Below are positions 51,905-64,000 of a stretch of DNA of 64,000 nucleotides, piece after piece. Below the pieces are notes generated by a model. That model saw nothing but the letters and a program-made list of their open reading frames with translations. It was not told the DNA's origin and ran no database searches. This stretch comes from Amoebidium appalachense (Eukaryota; Ichthyosporea): the NCBI GenBank assembly GCA_963693365.1, contig CAVNZM010000006.1, positions 248,001 through 312,000 on the forward strand. The letters run 5' to 3'. A program made the translations under genes and the position numbers. Position 1 is the first letter of the stretch. Each line of letters begins with the position of its first letter.

Positions 51905-52669
51905 GGGGCAGGGGGTGTATGCAGGCAATACTCACTGATTCACGTGTGCACATACACGGTGCCAACACCATACTTATTTGCATGGGTCCAAGGGCATGTG
52001 CACACGTTGCTCCCCTTCCTGCATACCAATTCTTTGGCATACATGCATACTCTTTGCTCGGGGTGCAGAACTCACCCTATCCCACGAACCACACACGATT
52101 TCTTTCGTTTGAAACGGTGGCATCTTGTTCTAACACGCTGGTGTTGCAGTGTTGTTGTGATTGCAGGGGATATCAGCCCTATCGACGTGATCAGCCACCT
52201 GCCCATCCTGTGCGAGGAGAAGGAGATCCCCTACTGCTACGTGCCCTCCAAGCAGCAGCTGGGCCTGGCTGGAAACACAAAGCGCCCCACATCGTGCGTG
52301 CTGTTCCGCACACACGAAGACTACAAGGATACCTTCGATGAGTGCGCAAAGGGTATGTGTGGTGTGCAAACACCCCGTTTATGATACGTGTGTGTGCATG
52401 GGTGGCTGTGTGTTGTTTTTGGACTGTTGTGCCCTTGATTTGAACTGTGCAAAACTTGAGCGTAGGCTCTTTTTTTCTTGCATGGTCTATAGGTGTGTCC
52501 TTGTTTGGATTTCTGCTATCATCGCTTCTTATTCATGCTTCACTGTGTATCACGTTCTACCCCCCCTCCCCCCTCCCCCCCCCCCCCCTCCACACACACC
52601 ACTCACGTTCTACCCCCCATCCCCTCCCCCCCTCTCCACACACACATACACACATAGACACACACACAC

Positions 52670-52710
<41 letters not shown>

Positions 52711-52787
52711 CTCTCTCTCGCGCACGTGCGCGCGCACACAAAATAGCCGACGACGATGAACTTTCACCCTTCACACACTCGCGCTAG
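49912..52787 (+). CDS. NHP2: NHP2, H/ACA snoRNP protein (L7Ae family)
   Basis: Core protein of H/ACA ribonucleoproteins, which guide pseudouridylation of rRNA and snRNA in the nucleolus. Four exons join in phase: 49912-50131, 50301-50370, 52150-52352, 52747-52787; 177 residues. The N-terminus (1-40) is a Lys/Glu-rich tail longer than in human. The L7Ae domain covers about 43-165: LLKRVSIISKPMASKKLTTK, the RNA-contact LRRGVKEVVKAVRK, VVIAGDISPIDVISHLP, IPYCYVPSK and KRPTSCVLF. The human protein shows the same order (RRGVKEV, AGD.LPI, HLP, YIPSK, KRPT). The short last exon (DDDELSPFTHSR) follows an AATAG acceptor after a (CT)n tract. The 1.8-kb second intron could host a snoRNA, but none was identified. 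Confidence 0.92.
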
Positions 52788-52966
52788 AAACGGAAGAAGG
52801 GAAAAATCATAGGTTACCACTGCACACACACATGCCCTGGCGTACATCCATTTGCCTTCTCCTTTCTTCCCCTCCTTTCCCCCGTATCGATCAATTCCGC
52901 TAGGCAGCCTGGTATAGTTTGTTAGATGGGGAGCGGGGGTGCTTGCCTTTTTCGGGGGAAGGGGGG

Positions 52967-53001
<35 letters not shown>

Positions 53002-54302
53002 GAGGGCTCGGGGTTGGGGACATGTTTGCGTGTGAGCAGGGGAGGAAGGGGAGAGGGAATTGTTGGGCTTGGGTGTGGGTGGTGGTGGTGGTGCTGTGTG
53101 CGTGTGCAAGGGCTGGTGGTGTTTGAGGGGGGAGGATGGGGGGGATGTGAGGGCTTGTGGTGTTGTCTATCCTGCCTAGCTTGCATGCCAAAGGTTATCC
53201 CGTGGGGCCATACTGACGGGAGGCTTTTGGGCACACAGAGATCGGCAAGCTGCCACACCCGGTATAGGCAACCCTGGATTTCCTGTATTGTTATTGGCTA
53301 CATATCATGCGCACCATATATGGGCGGATGAAAGAATGGAGTTGGGGCGGGCTACTATAGATAGTTCAGGTGGGGTGGGGAGGGGTTGAGACATGGATTT
53401 TGTGATGGTCCCGGCTGGCCACAGCGAATGTAATTAAAGATCAGTGTAGGTCGTGATATCCGACCTACTGTCAGTATAATCCCTGGCTGTCAACATCCTG
53501 AGACTCCCTCCCACAGTCACATACGTACAGGCCATGCATATACACACACACGTGCACGATGTCATCCAGGCACACACAACGATGAAATATCTTTTCTACC
53601 CACCACCACATGCATACACCCTTTCTGGTGGCCCCTCTTTGTTTCACTGTGCACACATGTGCCTTGGGGCACTGCAGCGCATATCAACCTGCAGTTTCTG
53701 TAACAGTTGCCGTTTTTGTGGTGCTGCAAGTGATTTCACAGGCTCCTGCCAGTGCATCCCTACACCGTGCACGTGGGCTGCAGTGCACGGACTGCATTCG
53801 TGCACCTGAAGGCACGTGTGTGCATACACGTGCTGCACAGAAATGCACCTTCGTGGCCCACTTTCACCCACCAGATTTGCAAACCCAGGCCTGGGGTGGG
53901 GGGGGATGATATGATCTAAATATAGGATCAGTCTATTGTTCAAGAGCTATTTTTAGGCAACATGTGTGGCTGGCCCGCATGTTGGCTCACCGCGGCGACC
54001 CGCCGGTGCACGCGCACGCATGTTCGAAAAGCGGTTGCGTCGCGGCCGCGCGCCACACTCCCCGACCTTACCACCTGCCTGCTTACCCTCTGCTCCCTGT
54101 ACACGTACACGTAGAACAAAGTTAGGCAGCGTCCCTCTGTGGCCACTATACTTTACATAAGAGTTTAAAGAAGTGCGTGGAGGCATAGCAGTCTTGCTAG
54201 GTTCTGTTTTTCGTTCGCCATCACCACCCCGCTAGCGCAGTAGTCAGCTAGCAATTACCATATCCACGCCACACCCTTAGAGAGAGACACACACACAGCA
54301 CT
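52788..54302. other. Spacer between NHP2 and bL12m genes
   Basis: Poly(G) at 52969-52997, G/T-rich sequence to about 53150, then complex sequence. No exon was recognised. Short open frames at 53534-53909 have no domain. The last 300 bases before 54303 include GCTAGC and GC-rich sequence and may hold the bL12m promoter; no TATA was seen. Confidence 0.4.
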
Positions 54303-55194
54303 ATGTCGGTCAGGTGTTTGGCACGTGTCTCGTCAGTCGCCGCCCAGGCTGCCCGTGCCACCGTGCAAAGGTATACGCCATACCCCAATTACTGTCTGTG
54401 TGCGTGCGCCGTGTGTTTGATGTGCCTAGTGTTGAGAGCTGAAGCAAGCCAGAGAGAGAGGGATTGTGGGCGGAGGGTGGGTCACAGGGTGTATGCATCG
54501 TGAGGTTTATGTTCTAGTGTGTTTGTGCCCGCTCTGGCCTCATGCTTGTTCCTTTCTGTGTACCCTGTCCATCTTTCTTTGCATGTTCGAGTGTTGAAAC
54601 TTTCCGGTTGCACACCCAACCCCTCCTTCAGTCTATGTCAGCACAACCACCTATAAAGAACACTATTACCGTCACTTTATTTACCCTGGCCTTTCCTGTC
54701 GTGAGGGGCCCGACGCTGCATTTAAGCCCTAGTTGCCTGCTTTCTCTGTTCCTTGTAGCTCTTTGGTGATGTTGACGTCGTCGTGTGCTCCTTACACTGG
54801 CACTAATCTGCCTCTGCTCTGCGCAAATTTCTTCCTCATGGTTTTCGAAGCATGATTGAAGTCCATGAATTAGGCTTTGCAGCTTGCCGCCCTCCCACCA
54901 CGGCCGCAGCCACCATTTTATGAATACGCTCACCCTTTCCTCTCTCTCTCTGTGTGTCTATCTATCTATCTATCTCTCCCCCTCCCTCCCCCCTCCCCCC
55001 ACCCCTTCTCTCTCTCTCTCTCTCGCTCTCGCTCTCTCTCCCCTTCTCTCTCTCTTTGTCTCTCCCTTTTAACACCCCCCCCTTGCCTCTGCAACTCCTA
55101 TTGCTCTCCCCTCCTCCCTCTCCTCTTGCTCGCTCTCCCCTCCTTCCCTTCTCCGTTCAGTCCTTTCCTTCTATCTCCATTACACACACACACA

Positions 55195-55246
<52 letters not shown>

Positions 55247-55956
55247 CTCGCTCTCTCGCTCGCTCGCTCGCTCCCACCTCCCTCTTTCTTACAAAAACAC
55301 ACAATATCACACACACACACACACCCACACACACACACACACATTTTCACTCTCTCTCTATCTCTCTTTTCCCGCATCCCCTCCTTTCTCCTCCATTCCT
55401 GGCCAGATGTTTTGGGGGCTCCTCTAGCATCCTCCCTTCCCGCCTGTCCCCCTGGTGCGACTCCCCCCCCTTATTATGCATACTCTTTATGTATGGCTTG
55501 CATTCTGCATCGTGTTATCCGTTTGTTCTTGTGTACTTCGTACTTTTTGACGCATTCAAACCCCCCCCCCCCCCCCCCCCCCGCTCGAGCACTTGTGTCT
55601 CTGGTTCCCGCTTTTCCCCAGCGCTGTCTCTGCCCACATCTTCTGCCGGACAAGCCTGCACTTGACGCAAACTAGTTTTACTATGTCTCACTCTTTTTGT
55701 ATTTTCCCTTGCTGCCTCTTTGCCGCATATTTGATAATAACCCAATCTGGAATGTTGTGGGTACTATTCACTGCTACTTCTATCTTGGTAAAGTCTCAGT
55801 CCATTTCATGCCGTTTCTGGGTGCTCTCTCCCAAGGGCCCACTATCTATGAGTCATGACTGACAGTCTGATAGGGTCTCATGTTTGTCTGTGTGTTTCCT
55901 TGCCCCCGTGTGTGTCACTCTCCCCTCCGTGTGTGTATGGGTCAGTAGATGTGCGG

Positions 55957-56010
<54 letters not shown>

Positions 56011-56438
56011 TTGGTGTCTGTGTGTGTGCGTTTTGGGGTGGGGGGGGGGGGGGGGGCAGGTTTGGCGGCTGTGTTGCACCGTATTTTGCCTTCCCTTCCA
56101 CTGTTGTTGCCTGCTAGTCCAGGCTGTCATCGTGCCACTGTTTCGGTGCTTTTCTGCCTTCCTCGTCTGTCAGCGTCTCACTCTCTAGCCGTAGCATCTC
56201 TCTTCTATGCCTGAATTCTTTGCTGATTTATCATGTTTGTGTCTTCGGTCATGCTGATGGGTGCGTAAAGCATTTCCATGCGCCCCCCTCCCTCCTTCCT
56301 TCCTCCCTCCCCCAAATTGGCGCCCTTATGCTTAGTATTTTGCCCCTAGCGGATGCCGAATTTAGCCATTTCACGTGTAGACGGTGTTTGCACTTATCTG
56401 GTGGCATCGATGGTGATATCCACAAATATGGTTCATTA

Positions 56439-56475
<37 letters not shown>

Positions 56476-56646
56476 ACCTCCCCGTTTTATGTTTTCCTGC
56501 ACAGTTGCTTTCCGTTCTTCCTGCTTTCCCCGACCCCCTTGACTGCTTTTTCCTTGCACTCACCTTTGAAGGCTACCCCTGTGCTCGTATCCAGCAATGG
56601 CCTTTGAATGTGTGTTCGTGTGTGTGTGTGTGTGTTTCTGTCTTTT

Positions 56647-56677
<31 letters not shown>

Positions 56678-56835
56678 ATGGAATTTGCTGCACCTCCTTG
56701 TGGTATGTGACTCCGTTTAGGATGTCTTGTGCTATGGCTGTTGTATGTGCTAGAGGTAGCTGCACATGGGCCGGGCTTGAGAGCTGGTCTCTGCCTTGTT
56801 TCGGTTTATGCATGCCACACACTAGGCCCAATCCC

Positions 56836-56908
<73 letters not shown>

Positions 56909-57097
56909 TCCGCACACATGAAGCAAACATCCACCAGCCCCACACCTTGACCTATGATGCACACAGGCAAGCGCCGGCTGCGGCAAGCATTGTTGCATGG
57001 AGACACTACAGCACGGCCAACCCCAAGCTGGAGGGCATTGCAGATGACATTGCATCTCTCAATCTGCTCGAGGTGGCAGACCTGGTCACGCTGCTGA

Positions 57098-57133
<36 letters not shown>

Positions 57134-57473
57134 GAGCAAGGGGGGAGGGGCGGGATACGTGTTGGTGTGCACGAGGATGGGTCCAGCCCTCCATGTGCTC
57201 TAAAGAAGGAATGATCTTGGTTGGATGCTGGGGTGATTGGGGGGGGGGGGGGGGGGGGGGGTCGTTGTCGTGGGGAAAGGTAATGGAGAGAAGGGAGGGA
57301 GGGGGGTTGCATGAGGACTGTGGCTTCTTGAGGGCTAACTCTTCTTTAGCTAACTGGATGATTATGTTCCTTCAATAATGTGTTGTGCCGGCTGTTAAAT
57401 TGATATTCGGTTCTGTTGTGGCTATGCTGACTGTACATGCCCCATGATGACCACACATGTGCACGTGCATGTA

Positions 57474-57518
<45 letters not shown>

Positions 57519-58958
57519 CCAAGCTCAACATTAGTGATATTCCCGTAATGGCTGCACCAGCTGCGGCTGCTGCCCCTGCCGCCGCCGCCCCCGCAGCAGT
57601 ATGTCTTCCCCCCCAACACCACCAACCACCATTACCACCATCCTGGGGATGGGCTCTGCTTATGATGCATTCTCATTATTATTGCTATGCAATTTGCATT
57701 GTTGTCCGTCATGAATATGCACTTAGTCCTGCCTAACACATACTACCCCCCCCCCCAAACACACACACAAACACAAAAAAAAAAACGAGAGAGGGAGACT
57801 GAGGGAGGGATGTTTGTTTTTGAGTGTGAGAGAAAGTTAATGGGTAAGTAGATGGTGGTGAGAAGGAGGGGGGGGGGGGGGGGGGGGGAGGAAGGGGCGC
57901 CTGATCAATGAGATAAAGGATGGCCAAAAAAAAAAAAAAAAAAAACACGTTTCGACACGGTGCCCACACCTGTTACGTCATGGGCCTAGCTCTCCCCCCT
58001 TGCATTTACACGGTCAGCGCACGGGGTGCACGAGGGCAGATGTCTTACGTGTGTAGCCATGAGCCATGTGGTTGCCTCCGGGCCATGCTAGAAAGACTGG
58101 AACATAGCCACAGGCGGAACTACACAACGTCTGTGTACAACGTCTCTGTTTGCAAAAACTGGCCATGTCTGGCATATAGCATGCATGGCACTGTTATGAT
58201 GTGTCGGTGTGTTGGTGTGCACATGGTAGTGTTTGTGTGCTGACAGAGTGGTTGGTTTGCAGGCGGAACCAGTTGAGGAGAAGAAGGAGCAGACGGAGTT
58301 CACTTTGAAGCTGACGAAGATCAACGAGAAGGACAAGGTCAAAATCATCAAGGAGGTCAAGAACATCGTGCCCAACATGAACTTGGTCCAGGTATGCATA
58401 TTCGGCATGATTGTCCCGTGGGGTTGGTGTATCAAAATCCCGCCGTCTATGTAGATGACTCAATGATACGGAGGGGGGGGGGGGGGGGGGGGGTCGTTTT
58501 GAACACATTGATATAGCCGTGCGTGTTTGATTGGTTTTGGAGATTATAAGTTATGAATTTAAATCCTGATGTTCGGTTTGGTTGGCCAAGACCGATGGTG
58601 GCGGCTTAACAGCTACCATCGGCCAGATAGGCTTGTATGCAGAGTTGGGCAAGGCTATCTTTGGCTGTGTGCAGCAGACCACTATTTATGGCCTTGCCTA
58701 CCCTAGCTGCATGTTTGTGTAGCGGTCTGAGGTGAGCGGGCGCGTGGTGCCGCGTGGGACCCGGTCATGGCATGAAGCTGTCTGCTGTCTGCATGGGGGG
58801 GAGGGGGGGCGCAATTCTGACGTTGTGGGGGGGTTCTGTAGGCCAAGAAATTTGTGGAGAGCCTGCCGCAGGTGCTGAGGGAGAAGGCTAACAAGGAGGA
58901 GGCCCTGAAGCTTAAGAAGACGCTGGAGGACATTGGCTGCACCGTGGCCATGGAGTAG
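54303..58958 (+). CDS. MRPL12: Mitochondrial ribosomal protein bL12m
   Basis: Stalk protein of the mitochondrial large ribosomal subunit that recruits translation factors. Five exons join in phase: 54303-54370, 56967-57099, 57518-57598, 58263-58391, 58842-58958; 175 residues. Residues 1-40 are Arg/Ala/Ser-rich, a mitochondrial presequence ending near HYSTANPK. The dimerisation helices are at about 46-67 (DDIASLNLLEVADLVTLLK). A hinge rich in Ala and Pro follows (about 77-94). The C-terminal factor-binding domain starts near EFTLKL and continues through KVKIIKEVK, KKFVESLPQVLREKANKEEA and LKLKKTLEDIGCTVAME, which is the bacterial L7/L12 layout. Intron 1 is 2.6 kb and carries one antisense copy of the dispersed repeat. 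Exon 3 follows (CA)nCAG and exon 2 precedes (GT)n. AATAAA lies 82 bases past the stop. Confidence 0.93.
54966..55285. repeat. (CT)n-rich tract in bL12m intron 1
   Basis: A pyrimidine-rich stretch with (TCTA)n, C runs and a (CT)n of about 55 bases at 55195-55248, flanked by short (CA)n. Confidence 0.8.
55472..55563 (-). repeat. Dispersed repeat family, copy F
   Basis: On the minus strand it reads TTTGAATGCGTCAAAAAGTA, then TACACAAGAACAAACGGATA and TATGCATAATAAG, almost identical to copy B but cut after about 90 bases. The poly(C) next to it on the plus strand is the family poly(G) head. It lies in bL12m intron 1, antisense to the gene. Confidence 0.85.
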
Positions 58959-59039
58959 AGCGGCTGAATTTGCGGGGGGTGGGGGGGGGGTCTGGGTGGG
59001 GGTGGGGGGGTAGCGTCAGGGACGCACGGGCCAGTGGCC

Positions 59040-59045
59040 AATAAA
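59040..59045 (+). terminator. Polyadenylation signal of bL12m
   Basis: AATAAA, 82 bases after the bL12m stop codon, following a G-rich stretch. Confidence 0.65.
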
Positions 59046-60224
59046 ATGCGGCTGGTGACGTCATGCCAGCAGCCACAAAATGAATTCATTGGGTGTGCAA
59101 CAAGGTGCATGCAGGGTTAAGGGCCGCAATATATATGTGGGTGCACATCAAGGTGTGCCCGGAGTGTGTGTGTGTGTGTGTGTGTCTCTGTGTCTGTGTT
59201 TTTTTTTGGGGGGGGGGGGGGGTTCGACTCGGCCATGGATAGCTCTGCAGCATACCCTGGTGCGTAAATGACAAATGGCATGACATTGTTCGTGGAGGTG
59301 TTTGTGCGTGCACACGTGTTGGCAAATAGCAGTGCAATGTGCATCCACTTGTGGTCTTGAATACACAGTATGGGGGCCATGCACGATTTTCTACCCAAAA
59401 CTAGACTGCGCAGCGCCAGTTGAGAAGACACCTTTTACGAACACACTGACTGCTTGGTGTGCTCACACCTGCCGCCACACGCATTCTTTCTTTTTTTCCC
59501 TTAATCCCCCCCCCCCCCCCCCCCCTTTGGCGTGTATATGTGTGGTATTGCGTGCATGCATATATAGCCGACAGCAGAATCACATAGGGGATCATTGCAC
59601 TTTATTGGCCGAATCACATAGTCGACAACAGATTCTGATCAGTATCACAGAGTCTCAGAGAGCTCGAGGGAGACACACGCACGAACATGTATTCAAACAC
59701 ATACGTATACACATACATGCACACATACACACTATGTCATGTATAACACGTGTGCATGTTCTGGCACTAATATATTAGCACTAAGCTTCACGTGGTGTTC
59801 GCCCAAACAAAACGAAGTTTTCACACGCATGCCGCACGTGCACACACCATAGTCAATTTGCCAACCAATTAGAAAACCTAGTAAAATCATCACCCGCGCG
59901 CCGGCCGCCTCCCCCCCGGGCTCCACCAGCAACACCACCTCCGCATACGCACACGTCGCAAACACTTCATACTTGCACATGCAGTGTCGACGTCACGTGC
60001 ACGTTCTATACACAAACGGACGGCACATGTGCACACAAAGCCATGCATCAGTAATGTAAATATAGTGAGCACGATATGTTGAGTTCAAGGTTAATTACCG
60101 TTGGCTTCTTATAATTACTGAATGTCACTTGATTGGCCTTACCCGCGGAACGGGTGGGATGGGTGTGGGGGGAGAGGGTGGGGGGGGGAAGGGGGGGGGG
60201 GGGGGGGGAGGGGAGAGGGGAATT

Positions 60225-60425
60225 ACAGTAATTGTGGTGCGCACGTGTACCACACGTAGACAAGTACAAGTACAAACACGGTGCAGAGCACAATTGCAGT
60301 AAAGTAAGTTATATCGATATCAGCAACACCCACAGTATGCAACATATGCATAAGCAGGTTCGGTAACCATCGATCGATCTTCCTGAGGGGCAAGCCCCAA
60401 ATCATCAATGACATCAGCCCGTTTC
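60225..60425 (+). repeat. Diverged copy of the dispersed repeat (copy J)
   Basis: It keeps the order of family blocks with many changes: GACAAGTACAAGTACAAACA, ATCAGCAACACCCACAGTAT, GCATAAGCAG, CCTGAGGGGCAAGCCCCAAA and TCATCAATGACATCAGCCCG. It is preceded by a G-rich run. Confidence 0.5.
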
Positions 60426-60516
60426 CCCTGCGGCCGTTGCAAATTGGGCCTTGTATACAAAAAACGGACAGCCTGAGGGTGGTGGGTGGTGGTGTGTGTG
60501 TGTGTGTATGTGTGTG

Positions 60517-60610
<94 letters not shown>

Positions 60611-61334
60611 GCGAAGGAGGGGGGATCGAACTTCCGGGATGTTTCCACGACCGGGCCCCTTTGACCGGGCTGCAGGGGGCAGGGGGAGGGGGCGTGGGGG
60701 GGAGGCCCTGGGGGGGGGACCACAGGCCCCTGCCAGTGGGGGGACTCATAACTTTTAAATATACCACACCATCACGACTGCTCCACTTGTTTATTTGACG
60801 CACCAATAGTGCAATTGCACACCAGTCCGCTGGGTGGCGGCAGCGCCTGCCAACCACTACACCACAACACGTACGAGTTATAACTGTTAACCGTTGCTGA
60901 TATTGGGTGTGGGTAACATGAATAAAATTTATTATAGATTAATATATGGCGTAAGTGCCTGTGATATATGTGGCGAATAAAAACCAAAATGTAGGTGTGG
61001 AAAAGCGGAATGGATACAACGGGTAGGACCTACATGATTGGCTAAACATCAGAACTACAAAGCACTAGGTATTACATTACGGGATCTGTATATTGCTCCA
61101 TCCAAAACCTATGTGTGACTTTGAAACTATAATGTTACAGCTGGCCACTCAGAAAGCCCTCAGCTCTTACGACTCAACTATGTCAGCCGCTATTTATATT
61201 GTTTTTCGCTAGCCTTACATGATACGTGCAGCCAAAAATAATCAACTTACTATTAGGCTTGTACGGAATATAGGCAATGAATAGGGAACAACCTATTCTT
61301 AGCCTTAAATGGGGTGTGTGCAACCAACACAAAT

Positions 61335-61449
61335 CTTAATTCTGCACATATCTGCTCTACTATCTTAATTCTGCACGTATCTGCTCTACTATCTTAATTC
61401 TGCACGTATCTGCTCTACTATCTTAATTCTGCCCGTATCTGCTCTACTC
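61335..61449. repeat. 29-bp tandem repeat, four copies
   Basis: Units begin at 61335, 61364, 61393 and 61422 with CTTAATTCTGC and contain TATCTGCTCTACTAT. The copies differ only at one or two positions. Confidence 0.9.
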
Positions 61450-61639
61450 AGCAGCAGAAGAAAAATCTCAACAACACGCGGTGGGGTGTGCACGTGTGTG
61501 GGTGTGGGGGTGTGGATAATGGTCATGTTCGTCCTACGATCATCTGTTTGCGCCGGGGAGCTGTCGCCGTGGTGGGAGCATAGCAGATAAGAGTGTGTGT
61601 GTATGTGTGTGTGTGTGCGCGCGTGTGTGTGTGTGCCAC

Positions 61640-61740
<101 letters not shown>

Positions 61741-61840
61741 TGTGTGTGCACAAGCGCGCACATGTACGCGTGTGCATGTACTGCACTCTGCAACCGTCCA
61801 CCGGCAAGAGTCCTGTGCCCACGTGCCTTGCCGAAACCAA

Positions 61841-61970
61841 TCAGTGTTGCTGCTGCATATTCCTTATTTGGTCAAAGTAGGGGTGCTGCAGGGCCTGCTT
61901 GGCTGATATGCGCCTGGCTGGGTCGTACCGGAGGAACGACTGTGTGTGTGTGTGTGTGTGTGTGTGGGGT

Positions 61971-62010
<40 letters not shown>

Positions 62011-63502
62011 GGGGGTGGGGGAGATGGGGGTGTAGTGGGGGGGGGATTAGAGTGTGTCACAGAATACCAAATATCTGTCCATGACAAATCACACAATGCC
62101 GAGTGCACCACACAAGAGTATTGCATCTAAAGCAGACCCCATCCATAAAATGGCCCCAAGTCATCAAAAGTACACGAGTGTGGAAGGGGGAGAGAGGGGG
62201 GGGTGGGGGGTCAGTATGGGATTGCGGTAGTTCCTAGTACACGGATGAAGACACACAAGGCACACACACAGACAGACAAAGGGTAAACACGTGTCAGCAT
62301 GCCCAGGCACCCCTTGGTGCGTCGACCAATCACATGATGACTTTAAGGGTTTAACTCACAGCCAGAAGGTCGATAGCCAATGGGGACATAGCAGGCAGCA
62401 GACGGTCCAATGGCTGGGGGCTGTGGCTGGGGAAGTTGGGGTTGTAGTCGGGTAGCCGCACCACATCCGGCCATGAGGCCTGCGTGGGTGTGCCCAGCAC
62501 CCTGCATTGTATAGCCATACATGGTTAGTGGGTGGGTGTGGGGATTGGTGGATGTAATGTAGGATATATGGTTAGTGGTTGGTTGTGGGGATTGGTGCAT
62601 GTGTGCACTAGGCGGCGGGTCACAGTCCTTCACAAGGGCATCCGTGCATGCAGGAGGGCCCGCCGGCGATCCCCCATCACTGACAACTCAAGGTATGTTC
62701 ACACACACACACAGGTGCGCGTGAACACACGTACATGCATCACACAGGCACACCAACACACGAGCACAATGAAAACACCTACGTGTACATAACATACATG
62801 CACACCACAGGCACACGGGTACACACACAACCATCTGCCACACACGGGCGGAACGGGCAATGCACACAAACCCACCCACCCACCCACCCACCCACAACCA
62901 CCCACCCACCCATCAACCCCCCCACACCCACCTACCCACCTGAATATCTTGAACAGTTGGTCGATCTCGCTGTCGCCAGCAAACAGTGGCCTCCGTGTGG
63001 CCACCTCGGCAAAGATGCAGCCCACACTCCACATGTCCACAGGCGTCGAGTATCTGTACCAAAGGGGGAGGGGGGGGGGAGGGGTGTGTGGGGAGGGAGG
63101 GGGTCACCGGTCAGGATGAGAGGAAAGCAGTGGTTGTGCAAATTGGGCAACTCGATTGCTTGGAAAGGTTCAGGAATCAGGCACATTGCAGGGAGGGAGG
63201 GGCGGAGGGGGGGGTAAACGGGGAGGGGGTGGGGGGGGGGGGGGGGGGGGGGGTGGGGAGGGGGGTCATGGACGTAGTGTTGGCTACATAAGCACATGCA
63301 CATCACTGAATAAGTGCTCCACAGTGTGTGCATATGCGCCACATGCGCACGTGCACATGCCATCACACACACCTCTGGCAGCCCAGCAGAATCTCCGGTG
63401 CGCGATACCACAGAGTCACCACCTCATGGGTGTAGATGGGCAGGGGGGTGGACAGTGCACGAGACAGCCCAAAATCGGCAAGCTTGACCGTGCCATTCTC
63501 CC
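61841..63502 (-). CDS. Cyclin-dependent kinase, CDK1/CDK2 type (3' part)
   Basis: C-terminal half of a Ser/Thr kinase that drives the cell cycle with a cyclin partner. Four exons join in phase: 63502-63373, 63053-62940, 62501-62360, 61939-61841. Upstream exons with the glycine loop, PSTAIRE-type helix and HRD motif were not found in 63503-64000 and must lie beyond the window. Visible motifs are DFG ([12 protein letters not shown]), the activation segment with the CAK-target Thr ([19 protein letters not shown]), [34 protein letters not shown] and [13 protein letters not shown]. The end is [20 protein letters not shown] and a short Gln-rich tail. The GDSEIDQLF block is shared by CDK1 and CDK2; the missing N-terminus prevents a choice between them. 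The last acceptor is (CA)nCAG. Confidence 0.9.
62045..62180 (+). repeat. Diverged dispersed-repeat copy G
   Basis: After a G-rich run, GTGTGTCACAGAATACCAAA and then ACAATGCCGAGTGCACCACA, AAAGCAGACCCCATCC and GCCCCAAGTCATCAAAAGTA follow the block order of the family with many substitutions. It lies in the last CDK intron, antisense to the gene. Confidence 0.55.
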
Positions 63503-63963
63503 CTGGGGGATGGTGTGAGAACATGGGGCAGGGTGCTGTGCATGGGGTGTAATTGCTTATATAGTCATATACAAAGTGTGGTGTGTTATGTACTTGTATG
63601 CAAAGGGTGGTGTCTATGTGCTTATAAGCACACACACACATGTACACTGAGTCGCATCTAATATTAGGTACAAAATTGGTATTGAATGTTGTGTCCATGT
63701 ACAAACAGTGCCGTAGTATGCCGTCGGGGGCAGAGCACCATTCAACGGCGATTGTGGTGGGCCCCCGGCAGAGGATAGAGAGAGCCCACACACCCCTAAT
63801 GTTTGTTCTGTGCTAGCACCACACAACACATAACTACGGAGCATGTCAGAAACCCATGCGCATACACATCCACATGCATCACCCGTGTATGCATACACAT
63901 ACACATTCAACACAGATGTACACACGTACATGTGCATACACATAAGGCACACAGGCACACGTG

Positions 63964-63994
<31 letters not shown>

Positions 63995-64000
63995 ACACAC
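63503..64000. other. CDK intron sequence at the window edge
   Basis: Upstream intron of the CDK gene, or at least no exon recognised. It ends in (CA)n at 63966-64000. The preceding exon must end in phase 1 to fit the exon at 63502. Confidence 0.5.

Noticed and set aside
59732-59980. 82-codon minus-strand frame
   Set aside because: No recognisable domain; it sits among repeats in a convergent spacer.

Overview
The window is nuclear DNA of a eukaryote with spliceosomal introns. Ten genes or gene remnants lie wholly inside it, and an eleventh is cut by the right edge. Exons are GC-rich. Introns and spacers are filled with very long mononucleotide G/C runs, (GT/CA)n, (CT/GA)n and several minisatellites. 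All three stop codons are used as stops. The gene set (SMN, SMIM20/MITRAC7, NHP2, bL12m, a PREY-like protein, RPB1 with a canonical heptad tail, a CDK1/2-type kinase) fits an opisthokont or another protist with a rich spliceosomal system. The species cannot be fixed from the sequence alone. Proteins were reconstructed by joining exons at splice sites with matching phases; no transcript data were used.

Layout, left to right: 1-2600 AT-richer, CCAAT-rich, no gene recognised; 5095-9118 (-) SMN-like protein with two Tudor domains; 11847-14392 (+) SMIM20/MITRAC7-like; 15860-16908 (-) unrecognised small four-helix membrane protein; 18125-24656 (+) and 25738-31221 (-) two tail-to-tail paralogues of cytosolic pyrimidine 5'-nucleotidase (NT5C3 type); 32064-32851 (+) a broken class I methyltransferase; 36060-48236 (-) the complete 26-exon gene for RNA polymerase II largest subunit; 48772-49077 (+) PREY/PYURF-like; 49912-52787 (+) NHP2; 54303-58958 (+) mitochondrial ribosomal protein bL12m; 61841-63502 (-) the 3' half of a CDK1/2-type kinase.

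Most are single-copy housekeeping genes: transcription (RPB1), snRNP assembly (SMN), snoRNP/rRNA modification (NHP2), mitochondrial translation and respiratory-complex assembly (bL12m, PREY, SMIM20), nucleotide catabolism (two P5N) and the cell cycle (CDK). RPB1/PREY, the membrane protein/NT5C3-A and NT5C3-B/methyltransferase pairs are divergent and share AT-richer spacers that hold CCAAT and TATA motifs.

The observations most worth a second look are: an apparent AT-AC intron in RPB1; tandem Tudor domains in SMN; a fourfold 39-bp duplication that copies a 5' splice site in frame; a dispersed repeat family with a poly(G)/poly(C) end whose intronic copies all lie antisense to the host gene; an SMN stop codon that lies inside a minisatellite; a one-base homopolymer frameshift in the RPB1 CTD; and introns bounded by (GT)n donors and (CA)n acceptors.
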